This document shows positions 1 through 10,231 of a DNA stretch of 64,000 nt, in pieces (the first letter of the stretch is position 1; every line of letters begins with the position of its first letter). The notes below the pieces were generated by a model. It was not told the origin of the DNA. It did not search any database and was given only the letters and a program-made list of their open reading frames with translations. The stretch is from Pleurodeles waltl (taxonomy: Eukaryota; Chordata; Amphibia; Caudata; Salamandridae): NCBI RefSeq assembly GCF_031143425.1, contig NC_090437.1, positions 1,176,796,863-1,176,860,862 of the forward strand. Reading direction: 5' to 3'. A program made the translations under genes and the position numbers.

Positions 1-84
1 CATAATACTGAGACTGGTATTCTTAAAAACCCTCCAGTTGTAAGAAAAAGAACTAGGGAATCACTGGCACAGATAATCCAGGTA

Positions 85-980
85 GTGTATCTTAATATTC
101 TCAGACCTATTAAACACTGTGTAGAAGTTAATGATTCCATAATACACACCACGTCTAACTTAATATTGCTTACTGAGTCATGGCTAATGGAGGATTCCAT
201 GCCAGAGTTCCTGGAGGTGGTCCTGAATGGATATTACCTGCCATACAATATTAGAGAAGGAAATAAAAAGGGAGGAGGGATGGCTACTATCATACATAAA
301 CTGAAGGTGAGACAAATCTAATGTAAATCAATCGATATGGTGGATATTTTACTTTTCAATATAGAGGTTAATAAAATATTATAGCATGTGTACTTGTTTA
401 TCAGTCTCTCTCTTTATGGCCAACTATGAAAAGCAAATGTTTGAAGTCATCTGCCCTCCGCCCTCTTTATATTCACACATGTTGGTTAAAGGCGATTTTT
501 ACTTTTGAGTTGACTCATTGGACAAAGACTAGAAAGGCCAGAAATTCATTGACTCAGTGATGGCTCTGTCATTTTTACAGCATGCAACTGAGCCTGCCCA
601 TGTAAATGGAGATGTTGAATTTGGTCTGGATGCCAAACATAAAGATAGCTGGTATTAAAATATATCCATGTGCATTGTCAGACTATCAACTAATAGAGTT
701 CATTTGCCCATACAGAACATTTCTTGTAAACATTCATTGGAGGTTATGAATATACGTGAGTGGAAACAGGTTAAGAAAAATGAGTTGACAGAGACAGTTC
801 AACAAGCTGTACTATCACTGAGAAACTCAGTCCTTGAGGTGGAAGGAGAGTACACAGAGTGGGTGACCACAGCTTTTGATCTTCATGTGCCATACAGAGA
901 CATCATGTAATGTACAGGGCAAACACAGCACTGTGACTTACGAAGGAATTAAAGGAGGCTAAACATGAACTGAAATAAAA
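85..980 (+). pseudogene. LINE (CR1/L2-type) endonuclease domain, degenerate
   Basis: This is a fossil of the apurinic-type endonuclease domain of a non-LTR retrotransposon ORF2, the enzyme that nicks target DNA to prime insertion. Frame 85-321 shows the order expected for the family: an LNI start motif, LLTESWL (the catalytic E(T/S)W block) and a GGGMA block. Around 490-650 a shifted frame gives a GDF block and a Q..xEPAHVNG block, corresponding to the usual GDFN and Q-x-PTH-x-G motifs. Frame 668-910 and the following TKELKEAKHELK segment (about 937-975) match the basic linker after the endonuclease. At least two frameshifts and several stops break it. RT motifs do not follow; a reversed LTR fragment starts immediately after. 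The LINE C-terminus reappears at 1911-2340, so I read both as one split element. Assignment to CR1/L2 rather than another clade is inference. Confidence 0.72.
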
Positions 981-984
981 TAAA

Positions 985-1879
985 AGTATTTTATTATCCC
1001 TTTATTTTTCCACCTTCATGTGGCGGGGTGGGGCCAGACTCCTCCGTTTCAAGAGACCAAGTGCAGTGCCCCACTCTCCCCCTGAGTGGCATTTCTGCCA
1101 GCTTAGGCCAATCGCAGCACTTCTTTCATGCTGTGCAACATCATGAAGGAAGCATTGTGATTGGTTGGGGAGAGAAGACAAGGTGGCTGGAGCAGAGCGG
1201 CAGGTACTTTCTAAAAGTGGCATTTCTAAAATAAAAATATAAAATCCAACTTCACCAGTAAGCAAGATTTTCTATTACCATTCTGGCCATGCTAAACACT
1301 ACCACTCTCAGATCAGAAGCTACCACTTAAACGTAGGCCTCACAGTTGTGAAAAACGAATGTGTGAGTTTTTCACTACCAGAACATGTAAACCACATAAG
1401 TAAATGTCCTGCCTTTTAACTTCATAGCACCCTGCCGTAGGAGTTAACTAGGGCCTACCTTAGGAGTGACTTATATGTAGAAAAATGGGGGTTTAAGGCT
1501 TGGCAAGTAGTTTTAAATGCCAAGTCGAAGTGGCAGTGAAACTGCACACACAGGCCTTGCAATGACAGGTATGAGACATGGGTAAGGTGCCACCTATGTC
1601 GGTGGAGCAATCAGTGCTGCAGGTCCACTAGTAGCATTTAATTTACAGGTCCTGGGCACCTCTAGTGCACTTTACTAGGGATTTACAGGTAGATTAAATA
1701 TGCCAATTGGGTAGGAGCCAATGTTACCATATTCAGCAGAGAGAGCACATACACTTTTGCACTGGTCAGCAGTGGTAAAGTGCGCAAAGTCCTAAAGCAA
1801 ATAAAAACAGGGTCATAAAAATGGAAGGAGGAAGGCAAAAAGTTGAGGGATGACCACCCTTGGGCTGTCAGGTCTAACA
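985..1879 (-). mobile_element. Reverse-oriented 5' part of the long LTR family (copy A1)
   Basis: Read on the minus strand from 1879, this starts TGTTAGACCTGACAGCCC and follows the 5' half of the long LTR seen complete at 60191-62927 and 38482-40548. Shared blocks include GCCACTTTTAGAAAGT (about 1205), the AGTAAAGTGCACT block (about 1660-1680) and CATATTTAATCTACCTGTAAA. Similarity to the other copies stops near 1200. The remaining 985-1200 segment may be a subfamily variant or another element, and its boundary is uncertain. It splits the LINE on either side. The 3' part of the LTR is absent here. Confidence 0.7.
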
Positions 1880-2472
1880 AGGGGTAACAATTTATGGATT
1901 TCTCTCACTGTTGCCACAAGTGATCTCCTTGGTATGCAAATGCATGTTCCTGTTGAAAATGCTGAGGAAACTTGCACCACTTGTGCACATTGAAGCATAC
2001 ATGTTGATAGTGATAGCCTCCATCACTTTGAATCTTGATTATACAAATACATTGCCTAATGTACTTAGTATGAAGGAATACATAAAATTCAAGGTGGGTA
2101 ACATGGTTTTTAAAAGTATAATTGTGTTAGCTCCTAAATGTGTGACCGATAAGATTAACAAATACATCCTCTCACATACTGTGAGATCATCATATGCAAA
2201 TTGCTTGGAAGTCCCCAAATTTTGAAAGAGTAGTATGTCAGAGATGGGGTCCACCATGAGGAACTTTTTGCCAGTGAATACTTGCCATGTGATGGATTTT
2301 AGTTGCTTTCAGAAGTATTTGAAGACCTAGTTGTTTACACAGGCCTATGAGAATTAAGCAGGTCAGCTATGATTCCCTTAGACATAACATCACTCTTTGT
2401 GTCAAGAGATCATTGGGGAACGAGTGCTCTATAAACATAACAAAACATAACATAATATAACATAACATATAT
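1880..2472 (+). pseudogene. LINE (CR1/L2-type) RT C-terminal region and 3' tail
   Basis: Frame 1911-2225 resembles the C-terminal end of CR1/L2 reverse transcriptases: LRKLAPL, a LDYTN block (family form LDYCN), FKSIIVLAP, an RSSYANCLEVP block, and finally FQKYLKT followed by a stop (about 2310-2330), matching the usual F-K-x-x-LKTWLF terminus. After the stop the sequence runs into GAGTGCTCTATAAACATAAC and a short ATAAC microsatellite (2433-2470), the kind of simple-repeat tail CR1/L2 elements end in. Together with 85-980 this gives the two ends of one LINE whose RT core is missing. Confidence 0.68.
2433..2470. repeat. ATAAC microsatellite at LINE 3' end
   Basis: Imperfect tandem ATAAC/ATAACA repeats directly after the presumed LINE 3' end. 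The position fits a LINE tail rather than an independent microsatellite. Confidence 0.7.
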
Positions 2473-2664
2473 GGTTGTTTGGTAGCGGTAGACAGTTAAC
2501 ATGGGTGCAGTCATAACCTTGCTGCTCTCCAAGCCCAAAGTGGGGTACGGCAGACTAGGTACTGGCCATCAGTTGCATGTTGTATTGCTTCTTTAGCAGG
2601 GTTTTGGTGGTGTTACTGTTTGAAGTTAATTCTGATACTTCCACAGATGTGATCACTTTTCCCA

Positions 2665-4005
2665 TCTGGGCTGGGCTGGTTGACAGCTCCCTCGTGCATT
2701 TTACCCAGACATCCACAATCACAGGACACTCAGTCACACCTGCACTCATCTGCATATTGAATGGGTCTTCTTGGGCTGGAAGGGTGGAGGGCCTGACACT
2801 TACATGACAAAGCGCATCGGCCTGCCCTCACACAATGAACTGCCAAACCCCCTACTGAGACCCTGGCAGACAGGATTGCACTGAAAGGGGAACTTGTGCA
2901 GTTCAAAACCACCCTGTGAAGAAACTTTTAGACCTGCACCCGAACCTGTCAAGAGGAACTGCATGGCTGCCCAAAGGACTCATCTGTTCTGCATTGCTGA
3001 GAAGGACTGCTGCGTTGTTGTTGCTCTGCTGAACTGCTGGCCACAAGCTTTGCTGAGAAGGACTCTACCTTCCCCAAAAGTGCTCTCCAAAGGCTTGGCT
3101 TGAGCTTGTCTCCTGTTTTGAAGTCTCAGGGGCAACAAACTAGCTTTTTGCTAGTTTCTGACTTCGGCGATGCTGGAATGACTTCAGCGACACCAGCGAT
3201 GCCGCAGCCTGCTCCCGCTCCATGGACCTCACTGTATGCAACGACTGCAGCCTGCAACGCAAGTCCGACATTGCCACGACTCCACTGATGCCACTCAGGG
3301 TCCTCGTGACACTGCAGAGTTGACACATCCCGCCCTGACAGACCAGAACCAGCGACCCCACCGGGTCACAAAGAATCGATGCATCACAGACGATCCCCCC
3401 GCATCTGAAGGAACCAACGCCTCACCTCCCCCTGCCTCGCAGCACGGAACCGACACCTCATCTCCTCGCATGCTGCAAGGGACTGATGCTGCACCAACTC
3501 CAGCGACACCTCTTTCCGACTCCATGCAACGTCCTCGTTCTTCGTTTTCCAAAGGTACTGTACCTGGGGGTTCGTGTGACTCCGTGACTAGCACCGGTCA
3601 TGTCGGATTGTTGAGAACAACTCCTTTAATGATGCCGTGATAGCCCCAGTTGGAGCTATTGTGTTTCTAAGCATTTTAGTTGGATTTAATCTTTAAAAAT
3701 TCATAACTCTGCTTATGTACATTACATTTTCATAATTTTCACCTTATTTTATTCAGATAAATAGTATCCATTTTTCTAAACCTGTGTGGTGTATTTTTGT
3801 GGTGTTTTTACTGTGCTACTGAATGATTTATTGCACAAATACTTTACACATTGCCTTCAAAGTTAAGCCAGAGTCCTCTGTGACAAGCTACCAGAGGGTG
3901 GGCACAGAATAATTTGGATTGTGTGTGACTTACCCTGACTAGTATTGTGTTCCCTACTTGGACAAGGGTGTATACGTCTGCCAACTAAAGGCCCCGTTTC
4001 TATCA
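2665..4005 (+). mobile_element. 3' part of the long LTR family (copy A2)
   Basis: Collinear with 23060-24504, 39280-40548 and 61020-62927. Shared blocks: a CCTGGGCTGG-type sequence followed by GGGTGGAGG and CTGACACTTACATG (about 2770-2805), a CpG-rich segment with repeated GACTTCAGCGA/GATGC motifs (3170-3540), then GTGTGGTGTATTTTTGTGGT (about 3783) and the end GCCCCGTTTCTATCA. The end corresponds to the canonical TTTCTAACA with one change. The 5' half is missing; the preceding 2475-2660 shows no clear match. It abuts the Ty3/gypsy element whose 5' LTR is not visible. Confidence 0.75.
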
Positions 4006-4079
4006 AAAATTAATTAAGTGGTAGTCTCTGTGTGTGTGGTCAGACAAAATATTGTCAGTTAGTGTTAGTGCACCTTGCC

Positions 4080-5019
4080 TTTTTACCTAGCCCAGGTAAG
4101 CCTGTAAAATAATGGAAACAGTGGAAGGATAACTTTGAAGCCTATTTAGAATCTATTGGGGGAGATGTCTATATATTGATGAATACACGTTTGGTATTTC
4201 AAATCATTATTTAGGTGCAGAAAAAAGAATTATATTATATCATTTAACACCAATAACTATGGATGAAGAAGGTGAAGACTATTTATATGTATATGAAATG
4301 GTGCTAAAGCAAATGGATATTCTGTAAACCAAAAAAGTTGATTAAGTGGTATCTATACATACATTCTCGAGTAGAGGTCATAAGCCAAATTAATCCATTG
4401 ATGTTTTTGTAAATTTATTTGAGAATTTTGACTGTCAAATGCAACTATGTGGCTTTTCATGATCAGATGATATGTGACCAAATGGTACATAAAACAGGTG
4501 ATGCAAAGTTCGAGGACAAGCTGTTATCTGTAGGAGATCTTACATTAGATAAACCTATTGATATTACCCATTGATTTGAGGAAATTAAATTGGGTATGAA
4601 AGAGTTAGCGGTCAAAACTAATTTTAAAATACAATTGGTAAAGAAGGCAATTGGAGAAGAAAAAGTACCCAATAGGAGAGGGAAATCGAAGATTCAAACT
4701 CATGCTCAAGGCATGGAACAAAGAATATGCATGTTTTAAGTGTGGATTGTCAGGTCACTTAGGAAATAGCAAGTCAGGTCCAGCAATAGGACACATTTGT
4801 AGATATTGTAAAGTGAAAGGACATTATGCCAGAATGTGTAAGAACAAAAACAGGAACAGGGACAGTGGGGCTGAGACACTCAAACAAAAATCTAATTACC
4901 TCAAGGATGCCAGCCAAGAATCTGATGGCATGTCAGATGAGCACATCGCAAGGATATATGAGATTAATGAAAAGGAACGTAATGCTTATTTTTGTATCAT
5001 TGAAATAGGTGGAAAATAA
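4080..5019 (+). pseudogene. gag: Ty3/gypsy Gag with two zinc knuckles, degenerate
   Basis: Capsid/nucleocapsid precursor of a Ty3/gypsy-type LTR retrotransposon. Frame fragments around 4110-4170 (WKQWKDNFEAYLESIGGD) and 4450-4620 (DQMICDQMVHKTGDAKFEDK, then a DLTLDKPIDI block) match the vertebrate Ty3-like Gag capsid region. The longest open piece is 4651-5019. It carries a first knuckle CFKCGLSGHLGNS, whose last Cys is Ser, and a second intact CCHC knuckle, CRYCKVKGHYARMC. Both would bind RNA in the particle. Several stops and frameshifts separate the capsid pieces. The downstream protease motif is in the expected order. Confidence 0.78.
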
Positions 5020-5356
5020 ATTGTAGTAATGCCTGACTCCGGTGCTTGACAAAAATGAATTGGTGATGAATGGTTACATGCATTTCCTGAAGTGCAGTTG
5101 ATATCTCCTGATATTAAGCTTGTAGGCTATGGCAATAAACCAATTGATGTTTTAGGATATTTTGCCCCATCCCCCCTACATTAGGTTACAAAGGTAAAAT
5201 GAAACATACAAAGATCTATGTAGCCAAGGAAGGATCTTGCCTGCTGTGGTGGCCACAGCAAAGAGATTTATTGATTACACTTGATCCTAATCATTCTGAT
5301 CAGGTTTCAGGATGCAATTGTTTAATTTCACAAGTTAATGAGGATAAATCAGTGGA
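5020..5356 (+). pseudogene. Ty3/gypsy aspartic protease, degenerate
   Basis: Directly after the Gag zinc knuckles the frame continues through a stop into MPDSGA (about 5032-5046). D-S/T-G-A is the catalytic loop of retroviral-type aspartic proteases, which cut the polyprotein. Further on, a block around 5100-5160 (LISPDIKLVGYGNKPIDVLG) resembles the region after the flap. Stops at the DSGA boundary and after VLGYFAPS break it. Recognition depends on one short motif plus its position between Gag and RT. Confidence 0.62.
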
Positions 5357-5609
5357 ATGGGAAACTTTATTTCCCAAAGTGTTTTCACCAAGTTAGAATT
5401 GTTAAAAGATTTTGTTCACAAAATGGTATCAAAACGAAATGCAGTACCTAGGGTACATAAAGTAAGAAACATTCCCTTATCAATGAGGAAAGCATTGAAG
5501 GAAGAATTGGAAAAGTTGTGCAAACAGGACATAATTGAGCAGATTCAATCTTTGAAATGGTTATCACCTGTGGTAGTAGTGCACAAACCAAATGGGAAAA
5601 TCAGACTAT
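5357..5609 (+). pseudogene. pol: Ty3/gypsy reverse transcriptase, N-terminal part (interrupted)
   Basis: This frame carries the N-terminal fingers of a Ty3/gypsy RT: basic residues, RNIPLSMRKALKEELEKL, KQDIIEQIQS, then WLSPVVVVHKPNGKIRL. The W-x-SP-V-V-x-x-KP-x-G-x-x-R pattern is the family hallmark. It breaks off at 5609 exactly where a Harbinger transposon starts. The continuation CVNLRDLN resumes at 14246 in the same reading frame if the transposon and one 3-bp target copy are removed. RT is required for copying the element RNA into DNA; this copy cannot function. Confidence 0.85.
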
Positions 5610-6010
5610 GGTGGTCATTACAACCAAGGCGGACGGTGTTAAAGCGGTGGTAAGACCGCCAACAGGCCGGCGGTAAAAAAATTGGAATTACGACGGTGGT
5701 GGAAACTGCCAACAAAGACAGCCACTTTAACACTCCGACCGCCACGGCGGTACAAACAAACAGCGCGGCGGTCACTGCCAACCGACAGGCGGGAGACAAA
5801 GTACCGCCCACTGTATCACAACCTACCAATCCGCCACCTTTTCCGGGGCGGATTCACCGCAGACAAAAACACGGCAGAAACAGGACTTCGAAGGGAAAAC
5901 GCTCACCTCTACACACCCCACGAGGAACTCGGACGCCATGGAACCAGAACTGCAGATCCTGCCAGCCCTTATCTTCTTGTTCCTCTACCAGGAGCACGAA
6001 CGCCGGTGGC
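5610..6010. promoter_or_regulatory. Harbinger left terminal/subterminal region rich in GGCGGT/ACCGCC
   Basis: The first 400 bp carry the terminal inverted repeat and many copies of GGCGGT or ACCGCC (for example near 5642, 5655, 5671, 5690, 5741, 5753, 5768, 5803, 5830). Copy 3 shows the same arrangement at 48634-48900. In characterised Harbinger elements, such subterminal sites are bound by the Myb-like protein that recruits the transposase. Binding here is inference from position and repetition. Confidence 0.6.
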
Positions 6011-6472
6011 GAGGACAACGGTGAGTACTGCACCTACGACGCAGGGGAGGGGGGAGGGAAAAAACAGGGACACACACACGCAACACGCAACACCCCCACC
6101 CTCACCCACTACAACACACACACCAATATAGCATGATACATTACAGTTACACCCTCCCAACCCCCCCAGAAGAATGCAAAGACAAAAGGAAATGAGTGTA
6201 ACCATTGTAATATATTAAAATCAAGTACGCAAAAATATATATATACACAATAAACAACATATACACCAAGCTTAGTAGTCCAGGCAGTGGTCCAATGAAG
6301 TCCGTGGAACACTGGGCCCACACAAGAACCCCGACCATGATGAGAGAACACTGCAGGGGCGTCAGAGAGCAAGAAAACAGGCGCCTCAGGTAGGAGGGAA
6401 AGGGGGGGCACCTCAGCCGGTTAAGTGCACAACGCCAAATCCACGAGTGGGCCACATGACCACTGTTCTATC

Positions 6473-6695
6473 CTGGGGAGTGCAAAGCCACAGTCTCTAT
6501 AATCTCTCCAGTGGGTGGGTTGCCCACTGTTCCATCCTGGGGAGTGCAAAGCCACAGTCTCTCAAGTCTCTACAGTGGGTGGGTTGCCCACTGTTCCATC
6601 CTGGGGAGTGCAAAGCCACAGTCTCTCAAGTCTCTACAGTGGGTGGGTTGCCCACTGTTCCATCCTGGGGAGTGCAAAGCCACAGTCTCTCAAGT
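6473..6695. repeat. Minisatellite A in Harbinger copy 1 (64-bp unit, about 3.5 copies)
   Basis: Unit starts at CTGGGGAGTGCAAAGCCAC recur at 6473, 6537, 6601 and 6665, a strict 64-bp spacing. The same unit forms about 5.5 copies at 49518-49869 in Harbinger copy 3. The array therefore belongs to the element and changes only in copy number. Confidence 0.93.
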
Positions 6696-6699
6696 GGAT

Positions 6700-7056
6700 A
6701 ACAGTCTCCACTGGTTCTGGAGGTGGCATTGTGCCCAGAGTGCTACATCCTGCTAAGGACAGAGGTAGTGGATGACAGTCTACACTGGTTCTGGAGGGGG
6801 CATTGTGCCCAGAGTGCTTCATCCTGCTAAGGACAGAGGTAGTGGATGTGATTCTCCACTGGTTCTGGAGGGGGCATTGTGCCCAGAGTGCTTCATCCTG
6901 CTAAGGACAGAGGTAGTGGATGTGAATCTTCACTGGTTCTGGAGGGGGCTTGTGCCCAGAGTGCTTCATCCTGCTAAGGACAGAGGTAGTGTATGACAGT
7001 CTCCACTGCTTCTAGAGGGGGCATGGTGCCCAGAGTGCTTCATCCTGCTCGTGACG
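6700..7056. repeat. Minisatellite B in Harbinger copy 1 (74-bp unit, about 4.7 copies)
   Basis: CCACTGGTTCTGGAGG-type unit starts recur at about 6708, 6782, 6856, 6930 and 7003, spaced 73-74 bp. The array follows minisatellite A directly. The homologous array in copy 3 (49881-50364) has about 6.5 units. Confidence 0.93.
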
Positions 7057-7079
7057 GACTCAGTTGCGTCAGTGCCCTT

Positions 7080-10000
7080 GGCGCTCATGGGCCAGCGGTG
7101 CCTGAGGCGGCGGTGCCCTGTTCAGCGGTGCTTGAGGCAGCGGTGTCCTGTTCATCGGTGCTTGAGGCGGCGTTGCCCTTTTCAGCGGTGCTTGTAGCGG
7201 CGGAGCCCTGTTCAGCGGTGCTTGTAGCGGTGGGGCCCTGTTCAGCGGTGCTTGAGGCGGCGGTGTCCTTGGCAGCGGTGCTTGAGGTGGCGGTGCCCTG
7301 TTCAGCAGTGCTTGTAGCGGCAGTGCCCTGTTCAGCGGTGCTTAAGGCGGCGGTGCCCTGTTCAACGGTGCTTGAGGCGGCGGTGCCCTGTTCAGCAGTG
7401 CTTGAGGTGGCGGTGCCCTTTTCAGCGGTGCTTGTAGCGGCGGGGCCCTGTTCAGCGGTGGTTGTAGCGGCAGGGCCCTGTTCAGCGGTGCTTGAGGCGG
7501 CGGTGTCCTTGGCAGCGGCGCTTGAGGCGGCGGTGCCCTGTTCAGCGGTGCTTGTGGCGGCGGGCTCCTTTGCAGTGACTCAGCTGCTGGCCGTCCTCTC
7601 TAGCCCAGCGGGGCTTGTGCTGGCGGGCCTCTCTAGCCCAGCGGGGCTTGTGCTGGCGGTGGCCTCCTGGGCAGCAGGGTAGGTGCTGGCTGTGGCCTCT
7701 TGGGCAGCAGGGCAGGTGCTGCAGTGGCCTCCTGGGCAGCCGGGATGATGGCGGTGGCCTCCTGGACAGCCGGGATGATGGTGGTCTTCTCCACTGTGCT
7801 GCTCTTCCCAGACTTGCCGGGTTTCTTGTGGCCCTTCCCCACCTTGGAAGGTGTCGCAGCTGACTCCACACTCCCACCGGGACCCCTGGGAGCAGATTTG
7901 GTGGCTTGAGTCTTCCCCCTCTACCGCCGGGCACTGGCCAACTTTTGATGTTTGACAGGTGGGGGACTGTCCGTGCTGTGGCTCCGTGCCACACTGGCTG
8001 CCCTGGTGGCCGGTGCACTCCAGATTCCGGTGACTACAGGCACCACTGGTCCCGGAGATGTTGTGGCTGAGGTGCTAGGTTGGGACCTGGAGAGTCGGGC
8101 TCTAGGAGACGGACGGGACGGGGGAACTGTGGGAAAGAGGTCAAGGTTGGACAGGAAATGTTTTTTGGAGACACTGGGACGGGTAGCTGGAGGGGGTTTG
8201 GGAGTGGAGGAAGAGGTTGTGGTTGTAGGAGGTGTTCGTTTCGTGACTTTGGGTGAAGGTGCATGAGCTGGAGGCTGTTGTGAGGTGGATGGCTGTTGGG
8301 TGGGTGTGTGCCTGCGTTTGTGTATCTTGGGAGGTGGCGTCACAGACACACTGGGAGAGGACACAGGGGACGTGTGAATGGTAGTGGCGGTGGTGACTGC
8401 ACATGAGCGGGGTGTGGTGGTGTGTGTGCTGGTGATGGCAGTAGTGGCTGTAGATGTAGTGCATGCAGGTGTGAGTGGAGACGAGACTTGGAGGGAGGAG
8501 GGAGACGTGGAGGAGGGGGACACAGTGGAGGCAGTGGATGTTGGTGTGTCTGAATGTGTGTGTTGCCTGCGTGAATGCCTGTGGGATGTGTGGTGCTTAT
8601 GTTTGCCAGAGCTTCCCTTGTGTGTTGAAGTGTGTGCATGCTGGTCTGATGGTGTGCTTGTGATAGGCTGGGGTACAGGGGATTGGGTCTGGGTGGAGGA
8701 AGTTGGAGGGGGGTGGCTAGAGACGGGGACAATGGCTGCCATCAGTGCTGAGGCCAGAGTCTGAAAAGCTCGCTGAAGGGCCGCCTGACCAGAATGAATG
8801 CCCTCTAGGAATGCATTTGTTTGTTGCAACTGCCTTTCTACACCCTGGATGGCATTCAAAATGGTAGACTGCCCAACAGTGAGGGACCTGAGGAGGTCTA
8901 TGGCCTCCTCACTGAGGGCAGCAGGGGTGACTGGGGCAGGGCCTGAGGTGCCTGGGGCAAAGTTGATGCCCACCCTCCTGGGTTAGCGGGCACAGGGCAA
9001 AGGCTGAGGGGCTGCTGGGAGGGTGGTGCTGGTAGGGGGGGTGGCGGCTGAACCTGTAGATGCGGGGGGCACAGATGTTGCCGCCACCACAAGGGAGCTC
9101 CCATCAGAGGACGAGTCCGTGTCACTGGTCTCAGCTCCTGTCCCTGCGGTGGAGCTTCCCTCGCCCTCCGTCCCACTGGTGAACTCCGAGTCTGTAGTCT
9201 CGCCCTCCAGGGCCATGTGGGATGCAGCTCCCTCCTGCTCCGGTGCCACTGCTCCTCCGCCTGATGATGCTAATGCACACAAGAACAGGGAGACCACAAA
9301 AAGGCGGGGGCGACAGAAGAAAGACATGTTGAGTGCATGCAATACCGCTACCGGTGGCGGACACGACAGACACAGAAGCCCCCTGCACTACGCCACGCTC
9401 TTGGGCTCCACTGTTCAATCCCTGGAACATGGCCTACAAGGCTATGGACGACATCTGCACACATGGATGACACAGGGGCATGACTAGGTGTACTTGGCAC
9501 TCTACAGAGGTGGGGTGGGGTGCCACATGGCCTGCCTTACGGTGGGACCTTGCCTACTAAACTCGCCCTGGCTTAGGGAAACCCACAGCCCACCTCCCCC
9601 ACCCAGACACCTCCACTGCGCGCAAAATCAGCAGGATGAGAGTGTACTCACCCCCTTGTGGCTGCTGTGATGCCCTCAAGTGCCCATCCAGCTCCGGATA
9701 TGCCACCGCCAGGATCATGAACATCAGGGGGGTCATGGTGCGACAGGCACCCCTCCAAAGTTGGGAGGCCATCCCCAGCTGAGCCTCCGTCGTCTTCTTG
9801 CTCCAGTGGCGAATGTCCTCCCATCTTTTACGGCAGTGGGCGCTCCGTCTGTGGTAGACCCCCAGGGTCCGGACATCCTTGGTGATGGCACGCCAAATTT
9901 ATTTTTTCTGGTGGGCGCTGACCTACATGAATTGTACAGGGGGAAGATAAATGTTATTACCAACTGCACCATCAGTCATTGGCCCCCATCCCAACCCTTG

Positions 10001-10231
10001 CCATGTGGCACATGCATTAATCGTCGTTTCATGCACGCCTCATTCTCCCCCCCCCATCTTTCATCCACCCCACTCCACACAGGCATAGCCCATGCAGCAT
10101 GTTCCCAGTGTACTTACCTGTTTGTCTGGAGGACCGTAGAGTAGCGTGTACTGGGGGAGGACCCCATCCACAAGTTTCTCCAACTCCTCCGATGTGAAGG
10201 CAGGGGCCTTTTCCCCAGACACTCGAGCCAT
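7080..10231 (-). pseudogene. Harbinger ORF B: Myb/SANT-like accessory protein, three exons (copy 1)
   Basis: Exon 1 (10231-10118) begins with ATG and encodes 38 codons including PAFTSEELEKLVDGVLPQY, with donor GTAAGT. Exon 2 (9922-9652) follows a TAG acceptor and contains RSAHCRKRWEDIRHWSKK and AVAYPELDGHL, with donor GTGAGT. Exon 3 starts at 9269 after an AG acceptor. FT-x-x-EL..LV plus KRWEDIR is the Myb/SANT-like pattern of Harbinger DNA-binding partners. Exon 3 encodes an acidic Ser/Thr-rich linker, an EEAIDLLRSLTVGQ...QLQQTNAFLEGIH helical segment, a His/Ser/Thr/Pro-rich tail, and after one TAG (7920) a KVGKGHKKPGKSGK basic stretch. A TAA in exon 2 (QKK-stop), a frameshift near 8975 and the TAG show it is dead. 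Exon structure matches copy 2 to within one base. Role in recruiting transposase is inferred from known Harbinger systems. Confidence 0.75.
7085..7570. repeat. 30-bp codon-periodic tandem array (about 16 copies)
   Basis: Units of the form GCGGTGCCCTGTTCAGCGGT plus ten more bases repeat about every 30 bp, with single-base variants. Thirty is a multiple of three, so each frame encodes a decapeptide repeat. On the minus strand, the strand of ORF B, one frame stays open for about 160 codons with a repeating ASSTAEQGTA-like decapeptide. The plus strand is open too, reading VPCSAVLEAA. Whether either is translated is unknown. Confidence 0.9.

Noticed and set aside
2433..2470. An independent microsatellite locus.
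   Set aside because: It directly follows the LINE 3' end and is better explained as the element tail.
6993..7682. 229-codon plus-strand frame with VPCSAVLEAA repeats.
   Set aside because: It is created by the 30-bp tandem array, opposite to the ORF B strand, and has no similarity to a known domain.
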